Below are positions 8,769-17,570 of a DNA stretch of 64,000 nt, piece by piece. Source of the stretch: CAMPJM01 sp964440915 (GTDB lineage: Bacteria > Bacteroidota > Bacteroidia > Cytophagales > Cyclobacteriaceae); the NCBI GenBank assembly GCA_964440915.1, contig CAYTTV010000003.1, positions 34,550 through 98,549 on the forward strand, read 5' to 3'. A program made the translations under genes and the position numbers. The notes beneath the pieces were generated by a model that made no database searches, was not told the origin of the DNA, and saw only the letters and a program-made list of their open reading frames with translations. Within the stretch, counting starts at the first letter, position 1. Each line of letters opens with the position of its first letter.

Positions 8769-9530
8769 CTAAGATCTATGCACTATTCCTGCAGTAGCTT
8801 GTGCGGTAGGCAGGAGTAGCAAGTCGGCAATATTTACATGAGCAGGCCTTGACAACACAAATGAAATTACTTCTGCAACATCAGCTGCCGTAAGTGGTTT
8901 CAAACCCTCATATACCTTTTGGGCCTTTTCAGCATCACCTTTGAAGCGAACCAATGAGAACTCTGTTTCTACCATTCCAGGATTAATAGCCGACACCTTG
9001 ATATTGTGTGCATTCAGATCTATCCGCATACCTTGTGTGAGTGCATCTACTGCATACTTGGAGGCGCAATAGACATTTCCCTGAGGATACACTTCTTTGC
9101 CAGCTATCGAGCCTATATTGATGATATGCCCGCTGCCATTGGTGATCATGCCAGGGATGATTACTTTGGATACGTATAGGAGCCCTTTTACATTCGTGTC
9201 CAACATGGCATCCCAATCTTCAACATTTCCCGTGTGGATGGCGTCGAGGCCGTGAGCATTTCCTGCATTATTTATAAGGATGTCAATAGGTTTCAAAGCT
9301 TCAGGCAGGCTTGCATAAGCTTCTTCAACAGCCGCTCTATCGCGTACATCGAATGTCAAAGTGTGGACCATGTCTTCGTTTTGGGCCAAAGACTTTTCTA
9401 GCGTTTTCAAGCGGTCAGCTCTTCTGCCACAAAGAACAAGTTTATATCCTTCTCGGCTTAACACTCTCGCTGTAGCTTCGCCTATGCCCGAAGTCGCACC
9501 TGTTATGAATACGATTCTTTGATTTGCCAT
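8769..9530 (-). CDS. Short-chain dehydrogenase/reductase (YdfG-like)
   Basis: This 253-residue NAD(P)-dependent oxidoreductase shows TGATSGIG near residue 10 (Rossmann loop), an Arg-rich stretch CGRRADR favouring NADPH, NNAG near residue 88, a Ser in NIGSIAG near 140 and the catalytic YCASK near residue 154. Its closest familiar relatives are YdfG-type 3-hydroxy acid or serine dehydrogenases. The C-terminal half with PGMVETEFSLVRFKGD supports that subgroup. Its start is 8 bp from the stop of the porT-like gene on the same strand, so it may be co-transcribed with porT and ubiE. Confidence 0.88.
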   Translation of the reverse strand: MANQRIVFITGATSGIGEATARVLSREGYKLVLCGRRADRLKTLEKSLAQNEDMVHTLTFDVRDRAAVEEAYASLPEALKPIDILINNAGNAHGLDAIHTGNVEDWDAMLDTNVKGLLYVSKVIIPGMITNGSGHIINIGSIAGKEVYPQGNVYCASKYAVDALTQGMRIDLNAHNIKVSAINPGMVETEFSLVRFKGDAEKAQKVYEGLKPLTAADVAEVISFVLSRPAHVNIADLLLLPTAQATAGIVHRS

Positions 9531-9538
9531 GAAGTCCG

Positions 9539-10297
9539 TTAATCTGAAAATTGCAAATATAATGTAATGGTGTTCAAGCTGACCCTTTCTAGGCCCATGT
9601 CATACATATTGTCGTTCTTAGCCAAGTTCGTCAGGCCTTTAGAGAACCTAATTTCTGGAGAGAACTTGAAAAACTGATTGTATATGTCGACCCCAAAACC
9701 AAACTCAACAGCAAAATTTGTATCTTTCAAGCTAAGTTTTTCGCTGCCTTCTTGGCTGTTCTTCCCTTTAGCCTCAAAGGACGGATTGACCCCTCCAATA
9801 AAATACATCCTGGCATTGCCTCGCCTTTCAGATTTATATTTTAACATAAGCGGAAACTCAATTTGGGTCGCTTCCAATATTTGGCTGGCATTGGCATTTG
9901 CCTCAGCATAGCTGTACGCCACTTCGTGCTCATAGAAAACCACTTGAGGCAGAAAGCGTAAATCAAAATATTCTGTCAGCTTCAAGTTAAGGATAAAGCC
10001 CAATGAAAAACCTGGTCGGTACTTCGCTCCAATCGCTGTGACAGAATCCATGTTGGGAATAGGTGTCATGAGCGAATCGGTAAAGGCTGGAGAATACCTT
10101 ATCTTATATCCTGAAACATGGCCTCCAATAAGAAAACCATAGTTTAGCCATCTTTCATCAGAATTGGGAAGATTTATCGTTTTTATGTTTTGAGCTTGAG
10201 CGTCAAATGCCGAAAAGCCCAAACAAAAAAGTAAGGCAACTGCTAAACCTTTTGGGCTATATAAATAGAGCTTATGCCAAATGCTAATCTTTTGCAT
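9539..10297 (-). CDS. porT: PorT-family outer-membrane beta-barrel protein (T9SS-associated)
   Basis: This 252-residue protein has a signal peptide (AVALLFCLGFSAFDAQA, cleavage near residue 36) and an alternating hydrophobic strand pattern that ends in an aromatic strand (NTITLYLQFSD), as in outer-membrane barrels. Position directly after ubiE is a conserved arrangement for porT/sprT in Bacteroidota. PorT is needed for type IX secretion in Porphyromonas. The gene overlaps the 3' end of ubiE by 55 bp. No in-frame alternative Met exists after the first that would keep the signal peptide, so the overlap seems real. The identification is from gene order, size and predicted topology; a generic barrel remains possible. 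Confidence 0.72.
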   Translation of the reverse strand: MQKISIWHKLYLYSPKGLAVALLFCLGFSAFDAQAQNIKTINLPNSDERWLNYGFLIGGHVSGYKIRYSPAFTDSLMTPIPNMDSVTAIGAKYRPGFSLGFILNLKLTEYFDLRFLPQVVFYEHEVAYSYAEANANASQILEATQIEFPLMLKYKSERRGNARMYFIGGVNPSFEAKGKNSQEGSEKLSLKDTNFAVEFGFGVDIYNQFFKFSPEIRFSKGLTNLAKNDNMYDMGLERVSLNTITLYLQFSD

Positions 10298-10968
10298 CGT
10301 GTTTGTTTAAATCCTACCTTTTCTAAAATTTCCAAAAATTGTTTGCCATAAGGAAACTGTTGAACTGACTCAGGTAAATAGGTGTAAGCAGATTTATCTT
10401 TTGATATCAATTTCCCTATTATAGGCAACACAGATTTAAAATAAAAATTATAACCCTGTTTTAAGGGGAACCTTTCAGGTTTGGAAAACTCTACAATTAC
10501 TGTAGTGCCACCGGGCTTCAGAACCCTGTACATATCACTCAAGCCTGCTTCAAGATTTTCAAAATTCCTTACTCCAAAGGAAACGATAACGGCATCAAAC
10601 TTATTATCCTCAAACAGAAGCTTTTCGGAGTCGCCGATTTGCAGCTCAATCTTGTCTTCCAGGCCTTTCTTTTTGATTTTTTCTTTTCCCATAGACAACA
10701 TGCCTTCAGAAATATCTACACCAATGACTTGGTCGGGGTTTAAAGCCAATGCCTCTATGGCAAAATCTCCGGTACCGGTGGCAATGTCCAGAATTAATTT
10801 AGGCTTATAAGGCTTAAGCATTTTTATGGCCTTCTTTCGCCATAGAATGTCGATACCTAAACTCAGTACATGATTGAGCAAATCATAGCGTTTGCTAATG
10901 TTGTTGAACATTTCCGCTATCTGCTCTTTTTTCCCTTCGGGCTTTTCTTTGTACGGCACTAGTGTCAT
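10243..10968 (-). CDS. ubiE: Demethylmenaquinone methyltransferase (UbiE/MenG)
   Basis: This SAM-dependent C-methyltransferase makes menaquinone from demethylmenaquinone; Bacteroidota use menaquinone. Motif I is LDIATGTGDFAIEA, followed by VIGVDIS, the post-I motif and FGVRNFENLEAGL, a UbiE signature. The C-terminal YLPESVQQFP and the final aromatic stretch also match. The frame is open upstream to 11028, but Met at 10968 (MTLVPYKEKP) gives the family-like N-terminus, so that start is preferred; the length is then 241 residues. It shares 55 bp with the downstream porT. Confidence 0.93.
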   Translation of the reverse strand: MTLVPYKEKPEGKKEQIAEMFNNISKRYDLLNHVLSLGIDILWRKKAIKMLKPYKPKLILDIATGTGDFAIEALALNPDQVIGVDISEGMLSMGKEKIKKKGLEDKIELQIGDSEKLLFEDNKFDAVIVSFGVRNFENLEAGLSDMYRVLKPGGTTVIVEFSKPERFPLKQGYNFYFKSVLPIIGKLISKDKSAYTYLPESVQQFPYGKQFLEILEKVGFKQTRCKRLAFGISSIYIAQKV

Positions 10969-11227
10969 AGTATTATGGGCATGTGGTCTTCTCGGACAGT
11001 AGTCTATCTTAAGCGTGAGCATCACCAACTCTTAGCGATGTTTTTAGCTCGAGTTTGTAATCCTTACTGCAATATTAAGGCTTTTTTGAAGAGGCTAGTC
11101 AATGGCTAGCCAAAATTTACGGAAAGATAATAGGCTACAAGGCCTGATATCTCTAAGACATAGCAATTGGGGACATTTCAAGGCTACTTTTTTAATCCGA
11201 TTGTGATCAACTTATAGGCTCAAAGCA

Positions 11228-11257
11228 AATAGTGCTAATGATGGTATCAGCACTATT
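11228..11257 (-). terminator. Hairpin at the 3' end of the OmpA/PD40 gene
   Basis: A perfect 9-bp inverted repeat AATAGTGCT / AGCACTATT has a 12-base loop. One arm overlaps the stop codon of the gene ending at 11253. The T-run after it is weak, so terminator function is uncertain. Confidence 0.4.
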
Positions 11258-13364
11258 CATCCGCTTTACCCATCACTGGGCTATAATTTCCTATTACTTT
11301 GAACTCTACTCTGCGGTTCAGTTCGCGGCCATCTTTTTCGTTGTCATTGGTTGCGAGGGGTTTTGTGTCACCAAATCCTTTGATGATCAACCTTCTTTCG
11401 TCTATGCCTTTATTTATCAAGTACTCCACTACTGCATTTGCACGCTTTCTGGAAAGCCATAAGTTGTAGTTTTTCCTTCCAATGTTATCTGTATGGCCAG
11501 ATATTTCTACTTGAATTTTTTCATTTACTGCCATGAGCTGCTCCAACTTGTTCAGCTCATCATAGGAGTTGATCTTAAAGGTAGCTTTGTCAAAGTCAAA
11601 GTAAATATTTCTCAAAACAGATTGATAGCCAGTTTTCAACCGTTCCATTTCGATGTTACGCTTTATCTCCAATGCGTTGGCTTGGGCTGCAGGCAACTTC
11701 ATCCTGAAGTTTTTAAACATATAGCCAGATTTTTCAACTGACAGCATATATTCAGTCTCTTTCCCTTCGGTTACCTGCATTTGGTAGATGCCTGTAGCCA
11801 GTTTCTTTATGCCCACTACTACATTGTCGGATGCCCTGCGGAGCCTTATGGCTGCGTCTATGGGTTCCCCTGTTTCATAATCTTCAAGATTTACAATCAG
11901 GGTTACAGGTTGTAGCAATTCTTTAGGCTCCTCTGTCAATGGTTGTTCCTCTGGTTCTTTGGCTGCTACCGCTATTTCAGGCTTTTTAGGCTCTTCGTCT
12001 CTTCTGATGTCTTCTTTAGCACTAGCTTGCCGCTCCACATCGTCCTCAAGGTCAGGTATGGTCACCATATAGATGTCAGTATAACCCATGCCGTCGGTGC
12101 GTACAGAGGCGTAATAGCCACGTTTACCATCTTTCGTACTCACAAAGTAAATGTCGTTGTCGGGGGTATTTATAGGGTAACCCAGATTTACGGGTTTTGT
12201 CCACTCTTGCGCTACGCTGTCATACTCAGATTTGAAGATGTCATGACCTCCCATGCCTTTATGGCCCATGCTACTGAAATAGAGCGTTTTGCCGTCATAG
12301 TCAATGAAAGGGCCTTCTTCGTCAAACTCGGTATTGATTACCGGACCTAGGTTCTTGGATTTTCCCCAGTTGCCCCTTCTGTCCTTTTCACTCACATAAA
12401 TGTCGATGCCACCGTAGCCTCCTGGCCTATTGCTCGCAAAAAACAGCAATTGCCTGTCAGGAGATATTGAAACGGAATTTTCCATGAAGCTAGAGTTTAT
12501 GGCATCACTCAAAGGAACTGGAGGGCTCCATACACCATTTTTTTGCTCGGAGACCAATATATCCCCTTCGTTTTCGTCACTGTATATGTAAAGTTGTTGA
12601 CCGTCGGCAGAAAGTGCTAAGTTGGAGTCATGAGAAGGTGTGTTGATCACATTTCCGATGTTTTCTGCTCTGCTCCATTTTCCGTCTACTTTTTTTGAAA
12701 TAAATATATCTTCAAAAGGGATGTTGTCCACATCCACGTTTTCATTCAGGTTGCCTTCCTTCCTTCGGGAAGTAAAAATCATGATGGTTTCGTCTTCATT
12801 CAAAACTGGAGCATAGTCTCTCCATTCGGAGTTGATTTCTGACCCAAGGTTCACGATAGAAAAATGTGCAGGGTTAGCCATGAATTCCCGCCCATTTTCG
12901 CACTCTGCAATCCTTCTTTGCACTTCACTTAATAACACCTTATCCTGACCCCTGTAGTTCTTATCATTCAACGTTTTGCTTTCGTACATACGATAATAAC
13001 GCAGGGCATTCTCGAAGTCCATACCTAGATGATAGCCCCTTCCGATAAGGTAGGTGATGTCATAACGGTAGTTTGGGTCCAGAGAATATACTCTTTCCAG
13101 ATAGCGTGAAGATCTGTCTTTATTTACGGTCTCCAAGTACAACCTGCCTGCCATGAAGTTGGCTCGGATGTTATCAGGGTCAAGGTCCGCTGCTTGAACA
13201 AAATAATCTCTTGCGATTTCTATCGCTGCCCCTTGTTCTTGGTAGATCTGCTCGGCAAGCTCTAGATAGGTATTGGCCAGCTCTTTGTCTTCCTCCTGTG
13301 CTACTGCTGTGCCTATAGCAAGGATAAAAAGTGCTGCGCCTAAAAAAAGATAATTCTTAATCAT
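11253..13364 (-). CDS. TPR-PD40-CRD-OmpA envelope protein (PorE-like architecture)
   Basis: This 703-residue protein has a signal peptide (LFLGAALFILAIGTAVAQ), then TPR-type helices (about 25-150). PD40 beta-propeller repeats follow (about 185-440), with motifs DETIMIFTSRR, DGQQLYIYSDEN, DRQLLFFASNRPGG and DGKTLYFSSMG. A carboxypeptidase-regulatory-like beta domain covers about 480-565. The C-terminus is OmpA-like and peptidoglycan-binding (about 585-700), with ISGHTDNIG and LSRKRANAVVEYL. This order is that of PorE of the type IX secretion system, but Bacteroidota encode several such proteins and this one carries a signal-peptidase-I-type leader, not an obvious lipobox. It probably links the outer membrane to the cell wall. 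PorE identity is tentative. Confidence 0.85.
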   Translation of the reverse strand: MIKNYLFLGAALFILAIGTAVAQEEDKELANTYLELAEQIYQEQGAAIEIARDYFVQAADLDPDNIRANFMAGRLYLETVNKDRSSRYLERVYSLDPNYRYDITYLIGRGYHLGMDFENALRYYRMYESKTLNDKNYRGQDKVLLSEVQRRIAECENGREFMANPAHFSIVNLGSEINSEWRDYAPVLNEDETIMIFTSRRKEGNLNENVDVDNIPFEDIFISKKVDGKWSRAENIGNVINTPSHDSNLALSADGQQLYIYSDENEGDILVSEQKNGVWSPPVPLSDAINSSFMENSVSISPDRQLLFFASNRPGGYGGIDIYVSEKDRRGNWGKSKNLGPVINTEFDEEGPFIDYDGKTLYFSSMGHKGMGGHDIFKSEYDSVAQEWTKPVNLGYPINTPDNDIYFVSTKDGKRGYYASVRTDGMGYTDIYMVTIPDLEDDVERQASAKEDIRRDEEPKKPEIAVAAKEPEEQPLTEEPKELLQPVTLIVNLEDYETGEPIDAAIRLRRASDNVVVGIKKLATGIYQMQVTEGKETEYMLSVEKSGYMFKNFRMKLPAAQANALEIKRNIEMERLKTGYQSVLRNIYFDFDKATFKINSYDELNKLEQLMAVNEKIQVEISGHTDNIGRKNYNLWLSRKRANAVVEYLINKGIDERRLIIKGFGDTKPLATNDNEKDGRELNRRVEFKVIGNYSPVMGKADE

Positions 13365-13985
13365 AATAGACTGATATTAACAAGCATAACGAAGTGACGT
13401 AGTAAAGAAAACCGTCAAAAAACACACATTTAAATCTCTTGAGGGAAAAACTGAAACCCATTAACATTCCTAAAATTAAAGAATGTTGTTATTTATCTAT
13501 TCAAATATAAAATAAAAACATATAGGTGAAAATTAAAGGGTTACCTCTACATCATCCGATGCTTTAATCTTATGTAAGTTTGCTTTTAGTTATCAAACAT
13601 TTAACATTTTTTTTCCTTTTTAGAGGACATTAGGCCTTTAGAATAAAGATAATCGAATCTAACGGAGTTAATACAATATCTAATTTCAACGAATGTAAAT
13701 GGATGTCTACGATTAAAAGTAACAAAAAAAGTCCAATAAAGACATGTTGGTTGTATCTGTGACCTTTGAAAGCTATTTTTAATTGCTGAAGGGAATATAA
13801 ATGGAGGATCAGCGGAAAAGAAAATTTAAAAACTTATTTTTGTCCATCAAAAATGGTGAAGGAAAAATATCGTGTGTAAGTTATTCAGATAAATTATTCT
13901 GGCACGACAGCCCTTTGTCTGGCAGATCGCTGCTTTTTCACCATGATTGTATAAATAAAATGGTCACTTTAACTTATACTTTGGT
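13365..13985. other. 621-bp AT-rich divergent intergenic region
   Basis: This lies between the OmpA-like gene (minus) and engB (plus). The sequence is AT-rich with no credible gene. A 62-codon frame at 13801-13989 overlaps engB and looks like chance. Possible promoter boxes of the Bacteroidota type: TATATTTG on the minus strand at 13502-13509 for the OmpA-like gene and TATTTTTG on the plus strand at 13835-13842 for engB. Neither has a good TTG upstream element. Confidence 0.35.
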
Positions 13986-14585
13986 ATGAGCATCGTCAAA
14001 GCAGAATTTTTAATAAGCAATACGGATTACCAAAAGTGCCCAGCCCCTGATAAACCTGAGTATGCTTTTATAGGCAGGTCGAATGTGGGCAAGTCATCCT
14101 TGATCAACATGCTTACCAACAACCAAAAGCTTGCAAAAACTTCTGGAAAACCAGGGAAGACACAGCTCATAAATCATTTCATCATCAACAATGCATGGTA
14201 TTTGGTTGATTTGCCGGGTTACGGTTGGGCAAAGGTAAGCAAGCAGTCGCGCGAGGAATGGGATAAAATGATCAGGCAATACATATTGCATCGCCCTAAT
14301 TTGTACTGCATCTTTGTTTTGATAGACTCACGTTTGGAGCCTCAAAAAATCGACCTCGAATTTCTTGCTTGGCTAGGAGAAAATGGTGTGCCGCTTGCTA
14401 TCATATTTACCAAGGCTGACAAGCAGTCTCAGAGCAAGACAAAGCAAAATATTGAGAATTTTGAAAACGCCATGAAGGAAACATGGGAAGCTGTACCTGA
14501 TATGTTTGTAACCTCCTCAGCAAATAAGACAGGAAGGGAAGATGTATTGGAATATATCAATAAAATAAACGAACAGGCCGAATAA
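13986..14585 (+). CDS. engB: Ribosome biogenesis GTPase EngB/YsxC (YihA)
   Basis: This 199-residue TRAFAC-class GTPase acts in assembly of the large ribosomal subunit. G1 is GRSNVGKSS near residue 30, a conserved Thr region with SGKPGKTQ follows, G3 is DLPGYGWAKVS near 74, G4 is TKAD near 140 and G5 is TSSA near 176. Length and the PGKT motif are diagnostic of EngB among small GTPases. The start lies just after an AT-rich leader. The downstream DUF5606 gene is 100 bp away on the same strand. Confidence 0.95.
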   Translation: MSIVKAEFLISNTDYQKCPAPDKPEYAFIGRSNVGKSSLINMLTNNQKLAKTSGKPGKTQLINHFIINNAWYLVDLPGYGWAKVSKQSREEWDKMIRQYILHRPNLYCIFVLIDSRLEPQKIDLEFLAWLGENGVPLAIIFTKADKQSQSKTKQNIENFENAMKETWEAVPDMFVTSSANKTGREDVLEYINKINEQAE

Positions 14586-14685
14586 TTTAACTCGAGCCAT
14601 TGGAATAAGCTTTAAGTCCGATATTTTTGGGACAATAAACAACAATTGGACAATAAAAGACTTACTAAAAAATAACTTAACTCTT

Positions 14686-15120
14686 ATGGAACTAAGCGAA
14701 ATAGCCTCTATTGCTGGGAAAGGTGGACTATACAAGATCTCGAAACCGATGCGTTCTGGGGTGGTTGTTGAATCTATGGATGAAAAGAAGCTGAAAATGG
14801 TAGCGGGAGCCCACAATAGGATTTCGATTCTGAAAGAAATCTCTATATACACCAACGACCAAGAAGGGTCTATACCCCTCCAAGAAGTCCTTCAAAAAAT
14901 ATACGAGGAGTTTGACAACGACCTTGGCGTCAACAGTAGTGCCAATCCTGAAGAGCTAAAGGCATTTATGAAGCATGTTGTGCCACAATATGATCAAAGT
15001 AGGGTATATGTTTCGGATATAAAAAAGCTGGTAAGCTGGTACAATATATTGTATAAAGAAGCGCCAGAAGTGCTTAAGCCCCAAGAAAAGGAGGAAGAGG
15101 AAAAAGAAAGTAACGGGTAG
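14686..15120 (+). CDS. DUF5606-family protein
   Basis: This 144-residue cytoplasmic protein matches a small conserved Bacteroidota family (DUF5606). The N-terminal half begins with a short helix and the strand motif GGLYKISKPMRSGVVVESMD, then RISILKEISIYT. The second half is helical and contains VPQYDQSRVYVSDIKKLVSWY. The C-terminal tail is Glu/Lys-rich. Function is unknown. It lies downstream of engB and is followed by a strong bidirectional terminator. Confidence 0.85.
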   Translation: MELSEIASIAGKGGLYKISKPMRSGVVVESMDEKKLKMVAGAHNRISILKEISIYTNDQEGSIPLQEVLQKIYEEFDNDLGVNSSANPEELKAFMKHVVPQYDQSRVYVSDIKKLVSWYNILYKEAPEVLKPQEKEEEEKESNG

Positions 15121-15214
15121 AAATAGCAAGATGGATCTCGGCCCAATTGGCTGTATTATTTGGAACGTTTTGACTGCCAATATGATCTTTGATCCTTATC
15201 CTAGTAAAAAATCA

Positions 15215-15252
15215 AGATAGCCTCTTCAAAATTCCGAAGAGGCTATCTTTTA
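15215..15252. terminator. Bidirectional intrinsic terminator
   Basis: A 13-bp perfect inverted repeat AGATAGCCTCTTC / GAAGAGGCTATCT is flanked by T-rich sequence on the plus side and an A-run before it (T-run on the minus strand). It separates the DUF5606 gene from the convergent gene ending at 15294. Confidence 0.88.
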
Positions 15253-15293
15253 ATAGTCTTTAGTTACAGGAGCACAAGCACAAGTGAGTCGAT

Positions 15294-16091
15294 TTATTCA
15301 TCGTCACCTGTAGCGTGTCGCTGCCGTTCTCCATGGCGTGCATTATCTTTGCGTTTATATGAATGCCTGGCAAATTCATCTTCCTTCTGCCTTCTTTTGT
15401 TATATGTTCTTCTTTCTTCGCTAATATCTGAAGCAGTATCCCATGGTCTTGCTCCTTGATCCTGCTTTCTCCTTACTTTACTGTCATCATAGTCATGGTC
15501 GCCATAGCGATCATCCTCTATTTCATCGCCCCAAAAGTTCTGTCGCGCCGGAGAAAAATTAGGATCTCGATGCCCGGACGGCACTTCGCCACGCGCCTTG
15601 CCCAACTTTCCCTGTCGGACATTTTCGCGATATTCTGTATGTTTCGAAGACGGCGTACCTCCGTATGGTTTCTGATTTTCAGGTGCATTCATTTTTTGCT
15701 GCCTTTCCCTTGCCAAAGCCTCACGCTCTTCCCGTGTACTGGCTCTGCCAGGATATATGCTGCTTAGCCCCTCAGACATGGATTGGGGCTGGTCAAAGTC
15801 GTCATCATTAGTCTCATTGATCTCTTGATGATCTATATATTCCGCATTAGCATCATTGGTGCCACTTTCCTCTAGTATTTCGTCTTCCGCATGGGAGGAG
15901 TTTGCAGGAGGAGACTTTCCTTCGCTAGCTTCTTTATCGCCGTGATGCTTATGTGCCTGTTTTTGAGGCTCCCAAGTAGGCGATTGTTCACTGAAGGCTT
16001 CTCTCATATTCTGCGAGATTTTTTCTTTAGTACCCTTATTTTCATGGTTTTCACTAGAGCGGTTTGTTTTTTCTTTATCACTTATTTTCAT
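15294..16091 (-). CDS. Intrinsically disordered, highly charged protein of unknown function
   Basis: This 265-residue protein is almost free of hydrophobic stretches. It is rich in Glu, Asp, Lys, Arg, Ser, Asn, Gln and His, with segments such as DDRYGDHDYDD, REEREALARERQQK and a His/Arg-rich C-terminus (ARHSYKRKDNARHGERQRH). No signal peptide, membrane segment or enzyme motif is visible. The frame is long, has a sensible ATG and sits between a terminator and a leader, so it is likely real and not a shadow. Low-complexity proteins of this sort are sometimes stress-related or bind nucleic acids, but nothing here proves a role. Confidence 0.7.
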   Translation of the reverse strand: MKISDKEKTNRSSENHENKGTKEKISQNMREAFSEQSPTWEPQKQAHKHHGDKEASEGKSPPANSSHAEDEILEESGTNDANAEYIDHQEINETNDDDFDQPQSMSEGLSSIYPGRASTREEREALARERQQKMNAPENQKPYGGTPSSKHTEYRENVRQGKLGKARGEVPSGHRDPNFSPARQNFWGDEIEDDRYGDHDYDDSKVRRKQDQGARPWDTASDISEERRTYNKRRQKEDEFARHSYKRKDNARHGERQRHATGDDE

Positions 16092-16300
16092 GGCGTTTGT
16101 CTCGTTTTAATGTTCTTATTATTATTTATCAATAAATTTGTTATGGCATATTGTGCGATCTTAAAGGCTTATTTCTGTTGTTTATTGTTGCTATAAAAAC
16201 ACGAAATGGTATCAATTGTTTAGATGAATAATTAATATAGAAGCACTAAACAAGACAATGTAAAGAACCAAAACGGGTAATGTTTCTTAAGATGAGTCAT

Positions 16301-16325
16301 TTGTGTTGGGCATTATGTAAATTTG
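16301..16325 (+). promoter_or_regulatory. Candidate Bacteroidota-type promoter of hemJ
   Basis: The -7 box TAAATTTG at 16318-16325 matches TAnnTTTG. A TTG at 16301-16303 is only 14 bases upstream, shorter than the usual spacing of about 19. The hemJ ATG at 16348 follows closely. Confidence 0.4.
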
Positions 16326-16347
16326 TGCCGCTACAGGTACAGGATTT

Positions 16348-16878
16348 ATGACTTACTTATATTTAAAAGCACTGCATATAATATTTGTCGTTACTTGGTT
16401 TTCAGGACTGTTCTATATCGTCAGGCTTTTTATTTATCATGTAGAGGCTTTGGAAAAAAGCTCAGCAGAAAGGAATGTACTTGTGCCGCAATACCAACTG
16501 ATGGCGCGGCGGCTATGGTATGCTATTACTTGGCCTTCTGCAGTACTCACAATAGTGCTTGGTTCTAGTTTATTGTATTACTACGTAAGTAATGTGCCTT
16601 TGTGGCTTTGGATAAAACTAGGCTTCGTATTGGGGCTATTCTTATATCAATTGGCATGTCATAAGATATTCTTGGAATTACAACGGGACAAAATACGCTA
16701 TACAGGGCAGCAATTGAGGTTGTGGAATGAAGTAGCTACGCTGTTCCTTTTCAGTATTGTGTTTTTGGTAATTTTGAAAAGTGCCATGGATATGCTGTGG
16801 GGAATTTTAGGTCTTTTTGGTTTAATGGTCCTTTTGATGGCAGCAATTCATGCTTATAAACGCTTTAGAAAAAAATAA
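16348..16878 (+). CDS. hemJ: HemJ-type protoporphyrinogen IX oxidase
   Basis: This 176-residue integral membrane protein has four or five helices. The N-terminus contains KALHIIFVVTWFSGLFYIVR and then LFIYH, the hallmark of the HemJ (UPF0093) family, with the conserved His near residue 10 that is implicated in heme binding. A later segment LRLWNEVATLFLFSIVFLVI also matches. HemJ converts protoporphyrinogen IX to protoporphyrin IX in heme synthesis. It is followed 11 bp later by an SCO gene and then a cytochrome c gene, consistent with respiratory heme use. Confidence 0.85.
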   Translation: MTYLYLKALHIIFVVTWFSGLFYIVRLFIYHVEALEKSSAERNVLVPQYQLMARRLWYAITWPSAVLTIVLGSSLLYYYVSNVPLWLWIKLGFVLGLFLYQLACHKIFLELQRDKIRYTGQQLRLWNEVATLFLFSIVFLVILKSAMDMLWGILGLFGLMVLLMAAIHAYKRFRKK

Positions 16879-16889
16879 ATGATAATAAC

Positions 16890-17570
16890 ATGTATTTTCA
16901 GACAAACAATAAGTGGGTAGGGCAGATAAAGCATTTGTTGATAATAAGTGCGGTGATTTTATTGGTAAGTGGCTGCAACGCTAAAGAGCCTGATGAAAGA
17001 TTGCCAATACTGGGTCGGAAGGAAGTGCAGGTCAAGATGGTAGATGGTAAAGAAGTTTTGGATACCATATATCACACCATTGGAGATTTTAGCTTTGTCA
17101 ACCAAGATAGTATTGTGATCACACAAGAGGATTTTAAGGGCAAGGTTTACGTAGCTGATTTTTTCTTTACTTCATGTCCTACGATTTGCCCTGTCATGAA
17201 ATCGCAGATGCTCCGTGTATATCAGGCTTTTCTTGATAATGACGCAGTAGTTCTTTTGTCACATACTATCGATCCAGAATATGATACCGTGGCATTATTA
17301 AAAGATTATGCGGAGAGGCTAGGTGTGGAAGATCATGCAAAATGGCATTTTGTGACCGGAGCGAAGGAGGATATTTATGGGATTGGTCAAGGTGAGTATA
17401 TGGTGACAGCCATGGAAGATGAAGACGAGCCAGGTGGCTTTCTGCATAGCGGTGCCTTTATCCTGGTGGATAAGAACCGCCGTGTGCGCGGCATATACGA
17501 TGGAACAAAAGAGTTAGAGGTCAATAAACTTATCAAGGATATTCCAAGGCTATTAGAAGAAGCAAACTAG
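16890..17570 (+). CDS. SCO1/SenC copper-chaperone lipoprotein
   Basis: This 226-residue SCO-family thioredoxin-fold protein delivers copper to the CuA site of cytochrome c oxidase. The N-terminal hydrophobic segment ends in LVSGC, a lipobox, so it is probably a membrane-anchored lipoprotein facing the periplasm. Copper ligands are visible: the CxxxC in TSCPTICPVM near residues 101-105 and the distal His in GGFLHSGAF near 191. The stop codon abuts the ATG of the next gene, a cytochrome c lipoprotein. Co-transcription with hemJ is likely. Confidence 0.9.
   Translation: MYFQTNNKWVGQIKHLLIISAVILLVSGCNAKEPDERLPILGRKEVQVKMVDGKEVLDTIYHTIGDFSFVNQDSIVITQEDFKGKVYVADFFFTSCPTICPVMKSQMLRVYQAFLDNDAVVLLSHTIDPEYDTVALLKDYAERLGVEDHAKWHFVTGAKEDIYGIGQGEYMVTAMEDEDEPGGFLHSGAFILVDKNRRVRGIYDGTKELEVNKLIKDIPRLLEEAN

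Noticed and set aside
13801..13989. 62-codon frame upstream of engB
   Set aside because: It overlaps the engB start, has no recognisable motif and lies in the presumed promoter leader.
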